In this document: piece by piece, positions 9,073-17,651 of the stretch | How positions within the stretch are numbered: position 1 is the first letter of the stretch | Layout of the letters: each line of letters opens with the position of its first letter | Source of the DNA: Planococcus lenghuensis | Lineage (GTDB): Bacteria > Bacillota > Bacilli > Bacillales_A > Planococcaceae | Assembly (NCBI RefSeq): GCF_001999905.1 | Contig: NZ_CP019641.1 | Span: forward strand, 124,001 to 188,000 | Direction of reading: 5' to 3' | Length of the DNA stretch: 64,000 nucleotides | Position numbers and translations under genes: made by a program | Notes under the pieces: model-generated | What the model was told of the DNA's origin: nothing | What the model saw: only the letters and a program-made list of their open reading frames with translations | Databases searched by the model: none

Positions 9073-9212
9073 TATAATGGCAGTATATTCTTTAATTTTC
9101 TTATTTGTCGAGCGTAATGTGCTCCGACGGACGCGACTAATTCAAGCCTCTGGGCTGATTTGACACATAGCATTTTTGCTATGCCTGAAAAATCTGCCCA
9201 GGGGCTTTTTTG
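9073..9212 (+). ncRNA. family B leader RNA, copy 2, with promoter
   Basis: TATAAT at 9073-9078 with a weak -35 (TTTCAT, 9051-9056). The conserved leader runs 9105-9212: TTGTCGAGCGTAATGTGCTC, GACGGACGCGACTAATTC, then hairpin arms AAGCCTCTGGGCTGATTT and AAATCTGCCCAGGGGCTT with apical CATAGCA/TGCTATG, then TTTTTTGCG. The ribosome site GGAAGGGG follows about 30 nt later. It is the leader of the Rad52-type gene. Copies 4 and 5 are nearly identical over the full length. Confidence 0.85.
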
Positions 9213-9262
9213 CGTTCTCAGAAGATTGGGAATAAAAAACGTCTTAGGAAGGGGTATGCAAC

Positions 9263-10243
9263 ATGGAAGAAAGAACAATTATGGAGACACTGAAAGCACC
9301 ATTTCAGCCTAGCGAGATCGAGTGGCGCGTGCAGTCCGCTACAAGGAATCAAAACGGAGTCAGGCTTCTGGTGGTCCCGTACATTACTGCAAGAGGGATT
9401 ATGGACCGTCTGGATGCCATACTTGGCGCCCAATGGACTTCAACCTTCCAGCAGATGAAAATCGCCGGAAAAGAAGGGTTCGGTTGTAGCCTGTCCATCA
9501 AGATTGGGGACGAATGGATTACCCGGACAGATGGCGCGGAAGTATCGGATATCGAAAGCATCAAAGGCGGACACAGCAATGCGCTCAAGCGTGCAGCTGT
9601 TCAGTGGGGAGTCGGCCGTTATCTTTACGACCTCCCGAAATTCTGGGTTCCGCTGAAAGACAGAGGAAATAACTACGTCAACGGTAAATTTAAGATCAGC
9701 GGAAAAGACGAGTACCTAAAAGGGGGCTTTGATGACCCGCAACTGCCGAAAGAGTTTTTGCCGGCGGATTTCAAGTACAGCAATTCACAGGGAAATTCAC
9801 AGCAACAACAGTCACAGCAACCGCCGCAGCGACCGTCACAGGGTAAACCTTCCGGTCAGCAGCCTTCTGCGTCGAATCAGCCGCCTGCTTCGCAAGGCAC
9901 TGATCCGAAACTGGCCGTGACCCAACTGCTGACAGACCTGCAAGTGAAACGGGAACACGTGGAGCATCTGTTCCACCGAGCAATCGGTCAAAAAATGACA
10001 GTCGGCCAGGCAACCACAGAACAGCTCCGCGAGTTATACAAAGCCCTCTATCCAGTACGGACCTACCTCAACTTCTGCCATCAGGCGGGATTGAGCATGG
10101 AAAAAGCTTTGTATTTCGCCCAAATCACCGTGAGAGAGCCGCTCAATGAGCCGCATAACCTTTTCTTCAAAATGAACAAGAGCATAGCGGACAGAACAAT
10201 CGAGATGATCAAAGAGGATATGGCGCAGCAACAGCCAGCCTAA
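9263..10243 (+). CDS. Rad52/Rad22-family single-strand annealing protein
   Basis: 326 residues, ATG 9263 behind GGAAGGGGTATGCAAC. The N-terminal about 150 residues match the Rad52/Rad22 core: RLLVVPYITARGIMDRLDAILG, GFGCSLSIKI, then SNALKRAAVQWGVGRYLYDLP, the conserved KRA..WG.GRYLYD block. A Gln/Pro/Ser-rich linker (about 172-215) leads to a C-terminal helical domain. Such proteins anneal complementary single strands and can help circularise or repair incoming plasmid DNA. It is the first gene behind family B leader copy 2 and is followed by a terminator, then dnaN. The family call is firm for the N-domain; the plasmid role is inferred. Confidence 0.85.
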   Translation: MEERTIMETLKAPFQPSEIEWRVQSATRNQNGVRLLVVPYITARGIMDRLDAILGAQWTSTFQQMKIAGKEGFGCSLSIKIGDEWITRTDGAEVSDIESIKGGHSNALKRAAVQWGVGRYLYDLPKFWVPLKDRGNNYVNGKFKISGKDEYLKGGFDDPQLPKEFLPADFKYSNSQGNSQQQQSQQPPQRPSQGKPSGQQPSASNQPPASQGTDPKLAVTQLLTDLQVKREHVEHLFHRAIGQKMTVGQATTEQLRELYKALYPVRTYLNFCHQAGLSMEKALYFAQITVREPLNEPHNLFFKMNKSIADRTIEMIKEDMAQQQPA

Positions 10244-10253
10244 GAGAGACCTG

Positions 10254-10302
10254 AACACATACACGGGAAGGAAACCCCCTTCCCTTTCGTATGTGTTTTT
10301 AT
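10254..10302 (+). terminator. terminator-like hairpin between the Rad52-type gene and dnaN
   Basis: Long inverted repeat AACACATAC-ACGGGAAGG / CCTTCCC-GTATGTGTT with a short C/A loop, followed by TTTTTATTTTTC. There is no convincing promoter between it and dnaN, so dnaN expression would need readthrough. Confidence 0.8.
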
Positions 10303-10316
10303 TTTTCAGCATATAA

Positions 10317-10336
10317 GCCTGCACCTAATGGGCAGC
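10317..10336 (+). promoter_or_regulatory. family C hairpin (putative translational operator) before dnaN
   Basis: Small stem-loop: GC, bulged C, TGC, bulged A, CC, loop TAAT, GG, GCA, GC. It lies 22 nt before ATG 10359, just ahead of the ribosome site GAAGGGAGAA. The same architecture with compensating base pairs occurs at 13129-13148 and 51755-51774. Confidence 0.75.
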
Positions 10337-10358
10337 ATTGCGAAGGGAGAAACCAACG

Positions 10359-11453
10359 ATGAAATTCACCGTTAAAAAAGAAGTCCTTGTTGACGCATTC
10401 GCCAAAATCGGAAAAGTTCTTAGCAACAAAACCACAATTCCGGTATTGCGTGGTGTGAAAGTCGAAGCGAGAGCGGATTGTATTCTACTGACGGCGAGTG
10501 ATGCTTCCGAAAGCATCATCCACCGCATTCCTGCAGATCCGGGCAAGGCGGTTATCGAATTGGAAGGTGAAGCTGTTTTCAAACGTGAAGCCCTTGAAGT
10601 GGCGTCCAAGCTCAGTGGTGATATTACATACGAACTGGAAGAGGACACCCTTCATGTGACACAGGCGAAGACGAAGTTGGACTTCTCCACGATGCCGGCA
10701 ACGGACTTTCCGAAAATCCCGACGACGAACAGCAAGCCGATTTCACTTACCGGCCAGCAGTTTTCTGACCTGATTGCCCGTACAGTTTATGCGGTATCAA
10801 AAAGCGAAGTGCGCCCAGTGCTGACAGGTGTGAACCTGAGCTTCGGCAAAGAGCTCCAGGCGGTATCGACGGATAGCCACCGGCTGTCGAAAGTCACCAT
10901 TCCGCTTGAAACCGAGATGGAGGAAATCTGCATCACGGTTCCTGGAAAAATGCTCGAGCACGCGCTAAAAGCGTTCGACTTGTCGCAAAACGTCTTCTTG
11001 ACCGCGGAACAGAACCAGATCGCCATGGTTAACGGCAACACCATCTACTTATCACGACTCATTGATGGCCAGTACCCGGCAACCGACCGACTGATTCCGA
11101 CCGATTTCAAACACGAGATGACGGCGAGCACAGAAGAACTGAAAGACACATTGACCCTGCTTGCTACCCTGTCCAAAGAAGGCGTAGTGAAAATGGAAGT
11201 GGACGGCATGTTTGTTAAATTCCAATCCCGAAGTGAAACATCCAAGGGGGAGCGGGAAATTGCCTACCACGAATACACAGGAGAGGAAGGGTTTGCGATT
11301 TCCTATTCAACGGTTTTCCTGCTGGATGCGCTGAAGCGTGTCGAAAGCGATTCCGTGAAACTGAAATTCGTTGACCCGATGCGGCCATTCATTGTGGAAG
11401 GCTTAGACGGAACGGATCAGACGCAATTGATCCTGCCTGTCCGCACATACTAA
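10359..11453 (+). CDS. dnaN: DNA polymerase III beta subunit (plasmid sliding clamp)
   Basis: 364 residues from ATG 10359, behind GAAGGGAGAA; an upstream in-frame TTG at 10338 lies inside the family C hairpin and is unlikely. The sequence follows DnaN throughout: FTVKKEVLVDAFAKIGKVL at the N-terminus, NKTTIPVLRGVKVEA, ARTVYAVSKSEVRPVLTGV in the middle domain, and a C-terminus ending in IEG-type residues then TQLILPVRTY. It forms the ring clamp that tethers polymerase and other partners to DNA. A plasmid copy is unusual. Its position next to Rad52-like and PRTRC genes suggests the clamp recruits plasmid proteins such as the QLDLF-containing product of 17648. Confidence 0.93.
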   Translation: MKFTVKKEVLVDAFAKIGKVLSNKTTIPVLRGVKVEARADCILLTASDASESIIHRIPADPGKAVIELEGEAVFKREALEVASKLSGDITYELEEDTLHVTQAKTKLDFSTMPATDFPKIPTTNSKPISLTGQQFSDLIARTVYAVSKSEVRPVLTGVNLSFGKELQAVSTDSHRLSKVTIPLETEMEEICITVPGKMLEHALKAFDLSQNVFLTAEQNQIAMVNGNTIYLSRLIDGQYPATDRLIPTDFKHEMTASTEELKDTLTLLATLSKEGVVKMEVDGMFVKFQSRSETSKGEREIAYHEYTGEEGFAISYSTVFLLDALKRVESDSVKLKFVDPMRPFIVEGLDGTDQTQLILPVRTY

Positions 11454-11466
11454 TAAACAAGAAAGA

Positions 11467-11502
11467 AACGGAGACTGCCTGAATTGGCAAGCTCCGTTTT
11501 TT
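11467..11502 (+). terminator. terminator after dnaN
   Basis: Inverted repeat ACGGAG-x-TGCC / GGCA-x-CTCCGT followed by TTTTTT. The next gene starts 18 nt later with its own ribosome site and no visible promoter. Confidence 0.85.
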
Positions 11503-11519
11503 CTTGAAAGGAGCCTTAT

Positions 11520-11861
11520 ATGATTGATTTCAATCGACTTCAAGAGGAATTCAATACGAGGAGCATTCCGGAAAGCTCGGTTCTGCCGAGGGAGGATGAG
11601 GGAGCGATTTATGTGCTTTATAGCATCTTCCATCGTCTTGATTGCGAAAGCATAGACTTTTCCAGATTTACCGATGCGGATTGCGAGAATGCCAAGGAAA
11701 GTTTCAACGACTCTGTCTGCTTCGAAGATGAAGATGAATTTGTCCATTTTGACAGAGATTCTTCTTGGGCTGCTGTCTCCTTTATCGCGAATATCACATG
11801 GAATTACAACAAATCACTTCCAAACATGAAACGGGTTCAACCGCCGTTTCCGTTGATATGA
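11520..11861 (+). CDS. unknown acidic protein
   Basis: 113 residues; ATG 11520 has GAAAGGAG upstream. Strongly acidic, soluble, with no membrane segment. Cys and Asp/Glu residues are frequent (DCESIDFSRFTDADCENAKES). No family is recognised. It lies between dnaN and the PRTRC genes and ends 10 nt before the next start, so it probably belongs to the same transcript. Confidence 0.6.
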   Translation: MIDFNRLQEEFNTRSIPESSVLPREDEGAIYVLYSIFHRLDCESIDFSRFTDADCENAKESFNDSVCFEDEDEFVHFDRDSSWAAVSFIANITWNYNKSLPNMKRVQPPFPLI

Positions 11862-11871
11862 GGTGATTTTC

Positions 11872-12393
11872 ATGGATATGCACATTGAGCAGTTTTATCA
11901 AGCCTTGGAAGTCTTTGAAAGCCTGCACTTGGCAAAAATTGCAGCTGATTACGGAATGCCGAGAGAAAAACTAAACCAGATCGACCTCTACCCTGCTTAT
12001 GAAGGTAGCTCAAATCTATTTGAGAACTTCCTTCATATTCTGAATTGGGCGTTCGACCTGGAAGACTGTAATGCCTCTAAAGCGATGGACATAAATGAAG
12101 AGATGCTCATGGGCAAGCTCAAACTCTATCCATCGCATGATGAAGGGAAAAACACGCTTGAACGATTTTACGATTGTACGATGCTCCTCTTAAAAAATTC
12201 GTACATGAGAGATATGCCAGAACATCTCGCAGATGAAATCAAAGAGGACGGCGAGAATTTCATTCTTGGGAGAACAGATGAAGGGCTTGTGGTGATCGTC
12301 GGAGATATTTATGATCCCCGAATGTTTCACGGACCCTTAAAAACACTGCTCGCTTACCAAAAGGAAGCGTTGCAAAGGAGAGAAATCGCATGA
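11872..12393 (+). CDS. unknown soluble protein upstream of PRTRC-B
   Basis: 173 residues from ATG 11872, with TGAGGTG 6 nt before; a GTG nine bases earlier is a poorer start. Predicted mostly helical and acidic in its first half (IEQFYQALEVFESLHLAKI), then ILGRTDEGLVVIVGDIYDP near the C-terminus. The stop codon overlaps the ATG of the PRTRC-B-like gene (ATGA at 12390), indicating translational coupling to it. No family recognised; a cassette accessory role is inferred from this coupling. Confidence 0.6.
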   Translation: MDMHIEQFYQALEVFESLHLAKIAADYGMPREKLNQIDLYPAYEGSSNLFENFLHILNWAFDLEDCNASKAMDINEEMLMGKLKLYPSHDEGKNTLERFYDCTMLLLKNSYMRDMPEHLADEIKEDGENFILGRTDEGLVVIVGDIYDPRMFHGPLKTLLAYQKEALQRREIA

Positions 12394-13112
12394 AATTGGT
12401 GTTTGAAATGGAGGACGTGCCGACAAATCCGAACTATCCGGTCAGGGGATTTCAATATTCCGATGCTGGAGTCCGGAGCGGCCCGAACCTGTTATCTATC
12501 CAACAGCTGATAGAAATGCTTGAACAGCGAGATCCACAAGCGGATGAACGGAGAGAAACTCGTAGAAAGTCACTTTCTTATACGCCAGTTCTTCCCACCG
12601 GCACGCTCATGTATGCAAGTGACGATGAAGGAACATTGGAACAACTTGTTTTCGAAATCCAAAGTTCCACATTCGATGTTCTTTACAAAGACGAGAAGAT
12701 ACCAATTGCCCTTCCGTTTCCACGTATGGTCGTTATCGTGGAATTGGATACAATCGGCGATCAAAAAAAAATCGACACCATGCGGGTTTTCGCAGTTGAG
12801 AATGATGGAAAGCCGATTACAGCTGATACGCCGCTGTATATGTTTCCCTATCCCAACGTGATGAAAAGTTCCGGTTCGGTTTGTTGGGGACAGAATTCCA
12901 GACTGATGGTTCAGTCGATACAGGAAGTCCGTTCCGCTTTCCTCCTGTTCTTCTCATCACCGTTCAATGAAGACCATGGTGTTCACACGACACACGGAAT
13001 ACAAAGCTTTCGTCAGCTGATGGGCAAGATTCAAGACCAGCCTTTCAATGATGAATGGCTGATCTCTTCAAAGCAGACGCTGGAAGAGAGCCTGAGAGAC
13101 CTTTCGTACTAA
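12390..13112 (+). CDS. PRTRC system protein B (E2/UBC-like, Prok-E2_D)
   Basis: 240 residues, coupled to the previous gene. The central region follows the PRTRC-B/Prok-E2_D pattern: FPRMVVIVEL, MRVFAVENDGKPITADTPLYMFPYPNV, then SGSVCWGQN. The PYPNV...G-x-VC arrangement parallels the HPN...C active-site region of ubiquitin-conjugating enzymes, with the Cys of VCWG in the catalytic place. PRTRC (ParB-related, ThiF-related cassette) systems are known from plasmids, mainly of Proteobacteria; their biochemical role is not established. An E1-like ThiF and a JAB peptidase follow in the same cluster. The family call is by motif recall, not a search. Confidence 0.78.
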   Translation: MKLVFEMEDVPTNPNYPVRGFQYSDAGVRSGPNLLSIQQLIEMLEQRDPQADERRETRRKSLSYTPVLPTGTLMYASDDEGTLEQLVFEIQSSTFDVLYKDEKIPIALPFPRMVVIVELDTIGDQKKIDTMRVFAVENDGKPITADTPLYMFPYPNVMKSSGSVCWGQNSRLMVQSIQEVRSAFLLFFSSPFNEDHGVHTTHGIQSFRQLMGKIQDQPFNDEWLISSKQTLEESLRDLSY

Positions 13113-13128
13113 TAATCAACTCGAATAA

Positions 13129-13148
13129 GCCTATACCTTACGGATAGC
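13129..13148 (+). promoter_or_regulatory. family C hairpin before the PRTRC-A gene
   Basis: Same bulged-A stem-loop as before dnaN, with the lower stem changed to TAT/ATA, upper CC/GG kept and loop TTAC. It ends 20 nt before ATG 13169; ribosome site GAAGGGAGAA lies between. Confidence 0.75.
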
Positions 13149-13168
13149 ATCGAGAAGGGAGAATATTT

Positions 13169-16100
13169 ATGTCAAAGCAAACAGATATCTTCAGCAGTGC
13201 GACACGTTCCTGACTGAAAGGATCAGGCACTAACGAAACCGTTAGTAGAACTGTTATTCCAAGAAGTCAAATGACTGGGTAACGCCAGAAAGGGCTTCCC
13301 CTAATACTCCGACATGCATGGAGATTGGCAAAAATCCGATTGTATGAAGCTCGGTGAAGTCGGCCAAAGACTACCGTAACAAGTAACGGTGACGAAATCT
13401 CTCTGGAGGTGGAGAGTGTAGTTGATAGGTCGGGGGTCTATAAAAAACCTATGATTAGAATGTTCGTAATGCCTTCATGTTCGGCTTGAACTGACGAATC
13501 TCTGAATGTAAGGCTCTATAAGATAACTGGATAGAAATGTTCAGGCACTCAAACCAAGTGGCAACTGTGGGTAAGTAAAAATTGTTGATATGAAAACCCA
13601 TACAGCGTTATAGGCGCAGTCAAGGTTGCAGGGTCAAAGGAGAAATCTAAGGGTTTATGGACAGATAGGAATAACGGAACGTGGTAAATCTGCTACGTGG
13701 AGGGTTTGCCCCCAATGAAACGGTTTAGGGAAAGCAATGGTGATAATAGCCATATGTATAACCCAATTAAAGCAGATGAAGGTGGTGGCACAGTACCAAC
13801 GAAGCGTCTAATAAGCGCTGAGGGATAGCCACTAGTCTAAACGCAGGTTAATCTGAAAACGAAAAAGTTTTTGTTTCCAACTAAGTTGTAAGGTTCGAGT
13901 AAGACTAAAAGAGGTTTATCTCCTTAATACAAGGAGGAACCAACTTATGACTAAGGAAAAGAAAGCCAAACTAAGACACGTTGAATACTTTTCACTCCAG
14001 CCTACACTAGATGAATTGTACTCACGCAGTCAAAACGGCAATAACTTTTACAACCTTATAGAGCTAATGAAAAGCGAGGAAAACATAAGACTGGCGTACA
14101 GGAATATCAAGAAAAACAAAGGGAGTATGACAGCTGGGACAGATGGACAGACAATCACAGACATCAAAAATCTCAGCGTGGAAGAAGTAGTAAGCCAAGT
14201 ACAATCCATGTTCGAATGGTATAAACCTCAATCAGTAAGAAGAGTTTTTATTCCTAAACCGAATGGAGATAAAAGGCCATTAGGAATCCCGACTATATGG
14301 GATAGAATCTTCCAACAATGCATACTACAAATCCTTGAACCCATCTGTGAGGCCAAATTTCATAAACATAATTATGGATTCAGGCCAAACCGTAGCACCC
14401 ATGATGCCATCGCACGTATGAATACCCTTATAAACAAAGGAAACAAGTATTACTGCGTGGATATTGATATCAAAGGTTTCTTTGACAACGTAAATCATGA
14501 GAAACTACTAAAACAGATTTGGACTCTTGGAATAAAAGACAAAGCATTAATTTCAATAATATCTCGTTTACTAAAGGCAGAAATAGAAGGAGAAGGCAAA
14601 CCCACTAAAGGGACACCTCAAGGGGGAATTCTTAGTCCCCTGCTCTCTAATATTGTGCTTAATGAATTTGATTGGTGGATCAGTAACCAATGGGAAACTT
14701 TCAAAACAAAGTTCTCATACCAAACTGATAAAAATAAGTTTGCCCCACTCAAAAAGACGAGGTTAAAAGAATGCTTTATCGTCAGGTATGCGGACGATTT
14801 CAAAATCTTATGTAGAGACTACCACACTGCTAAAAAGGTCTTCCATGCTACGAAAGATTTCCTTCAAGTTAGATTAAGGTTAGAAATTAATCCTCAAAAA
14901 TCTAAAGTGATAAATTTGAAGAAGCAAGGAAGCGATTTTCTTGGAATCAAAATTAAGGCAGTAGCAAAGAAGAAAAAGTACGTCGCTCAATCTAAAATGA
15001 CTGAGAAGGCGAAGAAAAATGCTAAAGCCAAAATCAAAACAGAAATCAAGAAAATCCAGAAAGACCCTACAGCAGAAAGTGTATGGAATTTTAATTCCGT
15101 AGTAATGGGAATCCACAAGTACTACTCTGTCGCCTCCCAAATCACAACCGATTTAGTAGAGATAAACCAGTCACTCAGAACCGTGCTTTACAACCGTTTA
15201 AGAGAGAATTGGACAGAAGCCTCAACAGCAGATATGACGAGAACTCTAAAAAAACGATATGGAAAATACAATCCTAAGCTATGGAAAATACAAAGGATGG
15301 TACTCGTACCTATCTACGCACAGAAAAATATACCAGCAATGAATTTCTCTCAGAACACCTCTAACTACACCATTAAAGGACGAGAAAAAATTCATTCAGG
15401 GTTAAAATGCGTAAACCAAAGAGCTCTACACCTGCTAATGAAGTCCTTCATAAAAGAGGCAAGTATTGAGTATAACGACAATAGAATCTCTAAGTATGTT
15501 GCTCAATACGGTAAATGCGCCATCTCGGGATTAGAATTAGAAATTGCTGAAATTCATTGTCATCATGTTACCCCCAAAGAATTTGGCGGAACTGATGAAT
15601 ATAGCAATTTAGTGATCGTTCACAAGGACATTCACAAACTAATCCATATGAAAGACAGGGAAAAAATAAAAGGACTTCTGAAAACACTCTCTCTAAACGA
15701 TAAGCAAATCTTAAAGTTCAATAATTTAAGATTAAAAGCACACAGAGAAGCGATATAAGGCGGAAGATTAACTGAAATTAGATGGAACGCCGTATGCGGT
15801 GAAAATCGCACGTACGGTGTGAAGCGGGGGAAAAGCCGGAGATAGCATCAAAAGCTTACCTATCGCTACTGTTCAATCTTGTAGATGAGGCTGCAGAAAA
15901 GAGAAAAGCGGAAGAAGTCGCTAAGAAAGCAGAGCAGGAAGCGAAACAGGCGAAACTGCGGGAAGAAATGGAGAAAAAGGCAGCGGCCGCTAAAAATGCG
16001 CCTGCAAGCAAGCCGGCAGATAAGAAAGCCGATGCCTTTACCCCTGACCAGGAAACAGTGATTCGGTATCTCGGTGAGCAATTCCCGATTACGGATTTCT

Positions 16101-16783
16101 TTTCTCCGGAGGAAGTCGTCGAAGGCATATTGGTTCAGAAGAAAGATGAAGATCCGGTCCGTGAACCGCTCACCGCGGAAATTGTACGGAAGCGGTTGGA
16201 GAAAGAGTTCCCCGAACTCGTCAAATCCCACACCGACCTTGTTTTCATCAAGAATAAGAACCTGATTGTCCCGATTCTGAAAGCAAAAGCGAAAGGTTGT
16301 AAAGAGGAAGCGCTGCCGTATGGCAATGCTTCCTTTTTCCCTATCCCTTTCCCGGTCATGGAGCAGTTCATTACACTTGCTGCGCAATTGAAGGACCTTG
16401 AAATCCATGCGGATGTCTACTTTCATCCCGAAAAAGGGCATTTCCTTGATATTCCTGGTCAAGAGCTTTCCAGATATCAAGTGAGAGTCAAAGAAGAAGC
16501 TTGGTCCATTGCAGAGCGGGTGGAAGATGCTATCAAATTGATGGAGATTCACTCCCATCATGGTATGGCTCCCCTTCCTTCTTCATTGGATAATGAATCG
16601 GAACGGATGCCAGGAATGGTCTATGCAATCGTCGGGCGAATAACCCGCTGGCTGCCTTCCATTACTGTCCGGACATTCCATAAGACAGAACACCGCCATG
16701 TATCACTAGATCCTTCAGATATATTTGAAAGTCCTTTTCAACAACTGCCTGATTTTGATACGTCGAAAGTCGAGGTGTTTTAA
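13169..16783 (+). CDS. PRTRC system protein A, JAB/MPN metalloprotease domain (split by group II intron)
   Basis: Two exons, 13169-13196 and 15870-16783; joining them gives an uninterrupted 313-residue frame with an ATG codon formed across the junction. Unspliced, translation stops 14 codons after ATG. Residues about 10-50 form a charged Glu/Lys/Ala coiled coil. Residues about 155-290 follow PRTRC-A: ALPYGNASFF, then the JAMM metal motif H237-x-H239, seven residues, Ser247, two residues, Asp250, as in deubiquitinase-type JAB peptidases. Residues 66-152 are less clear. The domain predicts an isopeptidase or processing protease acting with the neighbouring E1- and E2-like proteins. The stop at 16783 nearly abuts the ThiF gene. 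Confidence 0.8.
13197..15869 (+). mobile_element. group II intron 1, inserted in the PRTRC-A gene
   Basis: 2673 bp. The 5' end is GTGCGACACGTT. The ribozyme domains I-IV occupy 13197-13946, which has no gene, then comes the intron protein. Domain V lies at about 15785-15820: CGCCGTATGCGG, GAAA, CGCACGTACGG. The 3' end reads AAGCTTACCTATCGCTAC. Boundaries were set by restoring the host frame and by matching intron 2, whose junction is confirmed by the SSB protein. Same strand as its host, so it is able to splice. Confidence 0.9.
13947..15758 (+). CDS. ltrA: group II intron reverse transcriptase/maturase with HNH endonuclease
   Basis: 603 residues; ATG 13947 follows AAGGAGG. Reverse transcriptase blocks: PKPNGDKRPLGIPTIWDRI, YGFRPNRSTHDAI, DIDIKGFFDNV, TPQGGILSPLLSN, and the catalytic RYADD near residue 280. 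Maturase domain X follows. The C-terminus holds an HNH/zinc-type endonuclease (KCAISG...HCHHVTPKEFGG...H). All blocks are intact, so it should support splicing and mobility of intron 1. Gene symbol is used in the generic LtrA-like sense. Confidence 0.93.
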   Translation: MTKEKKAKLRHVEYFSLQPTLDELYSRSQNGNNFYNLIELMKSEENIRLAYRNIKKNKGSMTAGTDGQTITDIKNLSVEEVVSQVQSMFEWYKPQSVRRVFIPKPNGDKRPLGIPTIWDRIFQQCILQILEPICEAKFHKHNYGFRPNRSTHDAIARMNTLINKGNKYYCVDIDIKGFFDNVNHEKLLKQIWTLGIKDKALISIISRLLKAEIEGEGKPTKGTPQGGILSPLLSNIVLNEFDWWISNQWETFKTKFSYQTDKNKFAPLKKTRLKECFIVRYADDFKILCRDYHTAKKVFHATKDFLQVRLRLEINPQKSKVINLKKQGSDFLGIKIKAVAKKKKYVAQSKMTEKAKKNAKAKIKTEIKKIQKDPTAESVWNFNSVVMGIHKYYSVASQITTDLVEINQSLRTVLYNRLRENWTEASTADMTRTLKKRYGKYNPKLWKIQRMVLVPIYAQKNIPAMNFSQNTSNYTIKGREKIHSGLKCVNQRALHLLMKSFIKEASIEYNDNRISKYVAQYGKCAISGLELEIAEIHCHHVTPKEFGGTDEYSNLVIVHKDIHKLIHMKDREKIKGLLKTLSLNDKQILKFNNLRLKAHREAI

Positions 16784-16784
16784 G

Positions 16785-17651
16785 CTGATCGACTTGAAGA
16801 AGAAGGATAAGACGAGTTGGAACGACTATGAGGAAATCTTTCCTTTCATCGTTCAAATTGGAACAGGCGGGACAGGCGGTTACTTGGTTCAGCATATCGC
16901 CCAACTGTTAGGTACGACCGGACAGCCGGCTACCTATGTCGTGGCAGACCCGGATGTTATCGAGGAAAAGAATTTGGGGAACCAACTATTTCTGAAATCC
17001 GAAGTCGGCATGAAGAAAGCGGAAGTTCTTGCGCAGCGCTATTCCTATGCGTACAACTTGGACATCCGCAGCTTCACAGACCGGTACATTGAATCGGTAG
17101 AGGATATTCGTTCCCTGTTCAATCAAGACTATATGGACGTGGGCCAGGGCGGATTCAGCAATAAGCTACTCCTCCCCATCTTGATCGGCTGCGTGGATAA
17201 TAACTTCTCACGGCAAATCATGCATGAATTCTTTCAGCAGTATCCAGGCATCTACATCGATGCAGGGAACGAAGCGACAGAAGTGCCTGCCGACTGGCAG
17301 ACACGAGCTAAGTCTGAATGGACAGAAGCGGAATTGCAGACATTCAAGGAAAGCGGATGGAGCGGTCAGGTAGTCACAGGCGTTAACCTGAACCTGGCCA
17401 AACTTCCGGCGGTTGGCGAAGTGTATCCGGATATCCTCGAAGATAACGGCAGCATACGTCCCAGCTCCCTCTCCTGTACGCAATTGACCGCCAGTGAACC
17501 TCAACGCCTTATCGTGAATAAATTCGCGGCTACGGCGATTCTGAGCGTCCTGACAGAGATTGTGGAAGACCATACCGTAAGCCGGCATGTCACCTTCTTC
17601 CATGCGAAGAAAGGCTACATGCGTTCGACAGAGGCAGGTGTAGAGGCATGA
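16785..17651 (+). CDS. PRTRC-type ThiF/E1-like adenylating protein
   Basis: About 288 residues. The start is uncertain: CTG 16785 (9 nt after GAGGTG) or TTG 16794. An in-frame TTG at 16725 would overlap PRTRC-A. The Rossmann nucleotide motif FIVQIGTGGTGGYLV is near the N-terminus, VVADPDVIEEKNLGNQLF gives the acidic and Arg/Asn-type ATP site elements, and SSLSCTQL carries a candidate catalytic Cys at the position where PRTRC ThiF proteins have SC, followed by a conserved VNKFAATAIL helix. E1/ThiF/MoeB proteins adenylate the C-terminus of ubiquitin-like proteins. It overlaps the next gene by 4 bp. Confidence 0.85.
   Translation: MIDLKKKDKTSWNDYEEIFPFIVQIGTGGTGGYLVQHIAQLLGTTGQPATYVVADPDVIEEKNLGNQLFLKSEVGMKKAEVLAQRYSYAYNLDIRSFTDRYIESVEDIRSLFNQDYMDVGQGGFSNKLLLPILIGCVDNNFSRQIMHEFFQQYPGIYIDAGNEATEVPADWQTRAKSEWTEAELQTFKESGWSGQVVTGVNLNLAKLPAVGEVYPDILEDNGSIRPSSLSCTQLTASEPQRLIVNKFAATAILSVLTEIVEDHTVSRHVTFFHAKKGYMRSTEAGVEA

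Noticed and set aside
9105-9212. Family B as a T-box or a known metabolite riboswitch
   Set aside because: No T-box sequence, specifier loop or familiar aptamer core was recognised, and downstream genes are plasmid genes rather than metabolic ones.
10338-10358. TTG start adding seven residues to DnaN
   Set aside because: It lies at the family C hairpin end and ahead of the ribosome site; ATG 10359 matches the standard DnaN N-terminus.
15866-16561. 231-residue minus-strand frame across PRTRC-A exon 2
   Set aside because: Overlaps the JAB gene whose frame continues exactly across the intron junction; composition is typical of an antisense shadow (Phe/Leu/Arg-rich).
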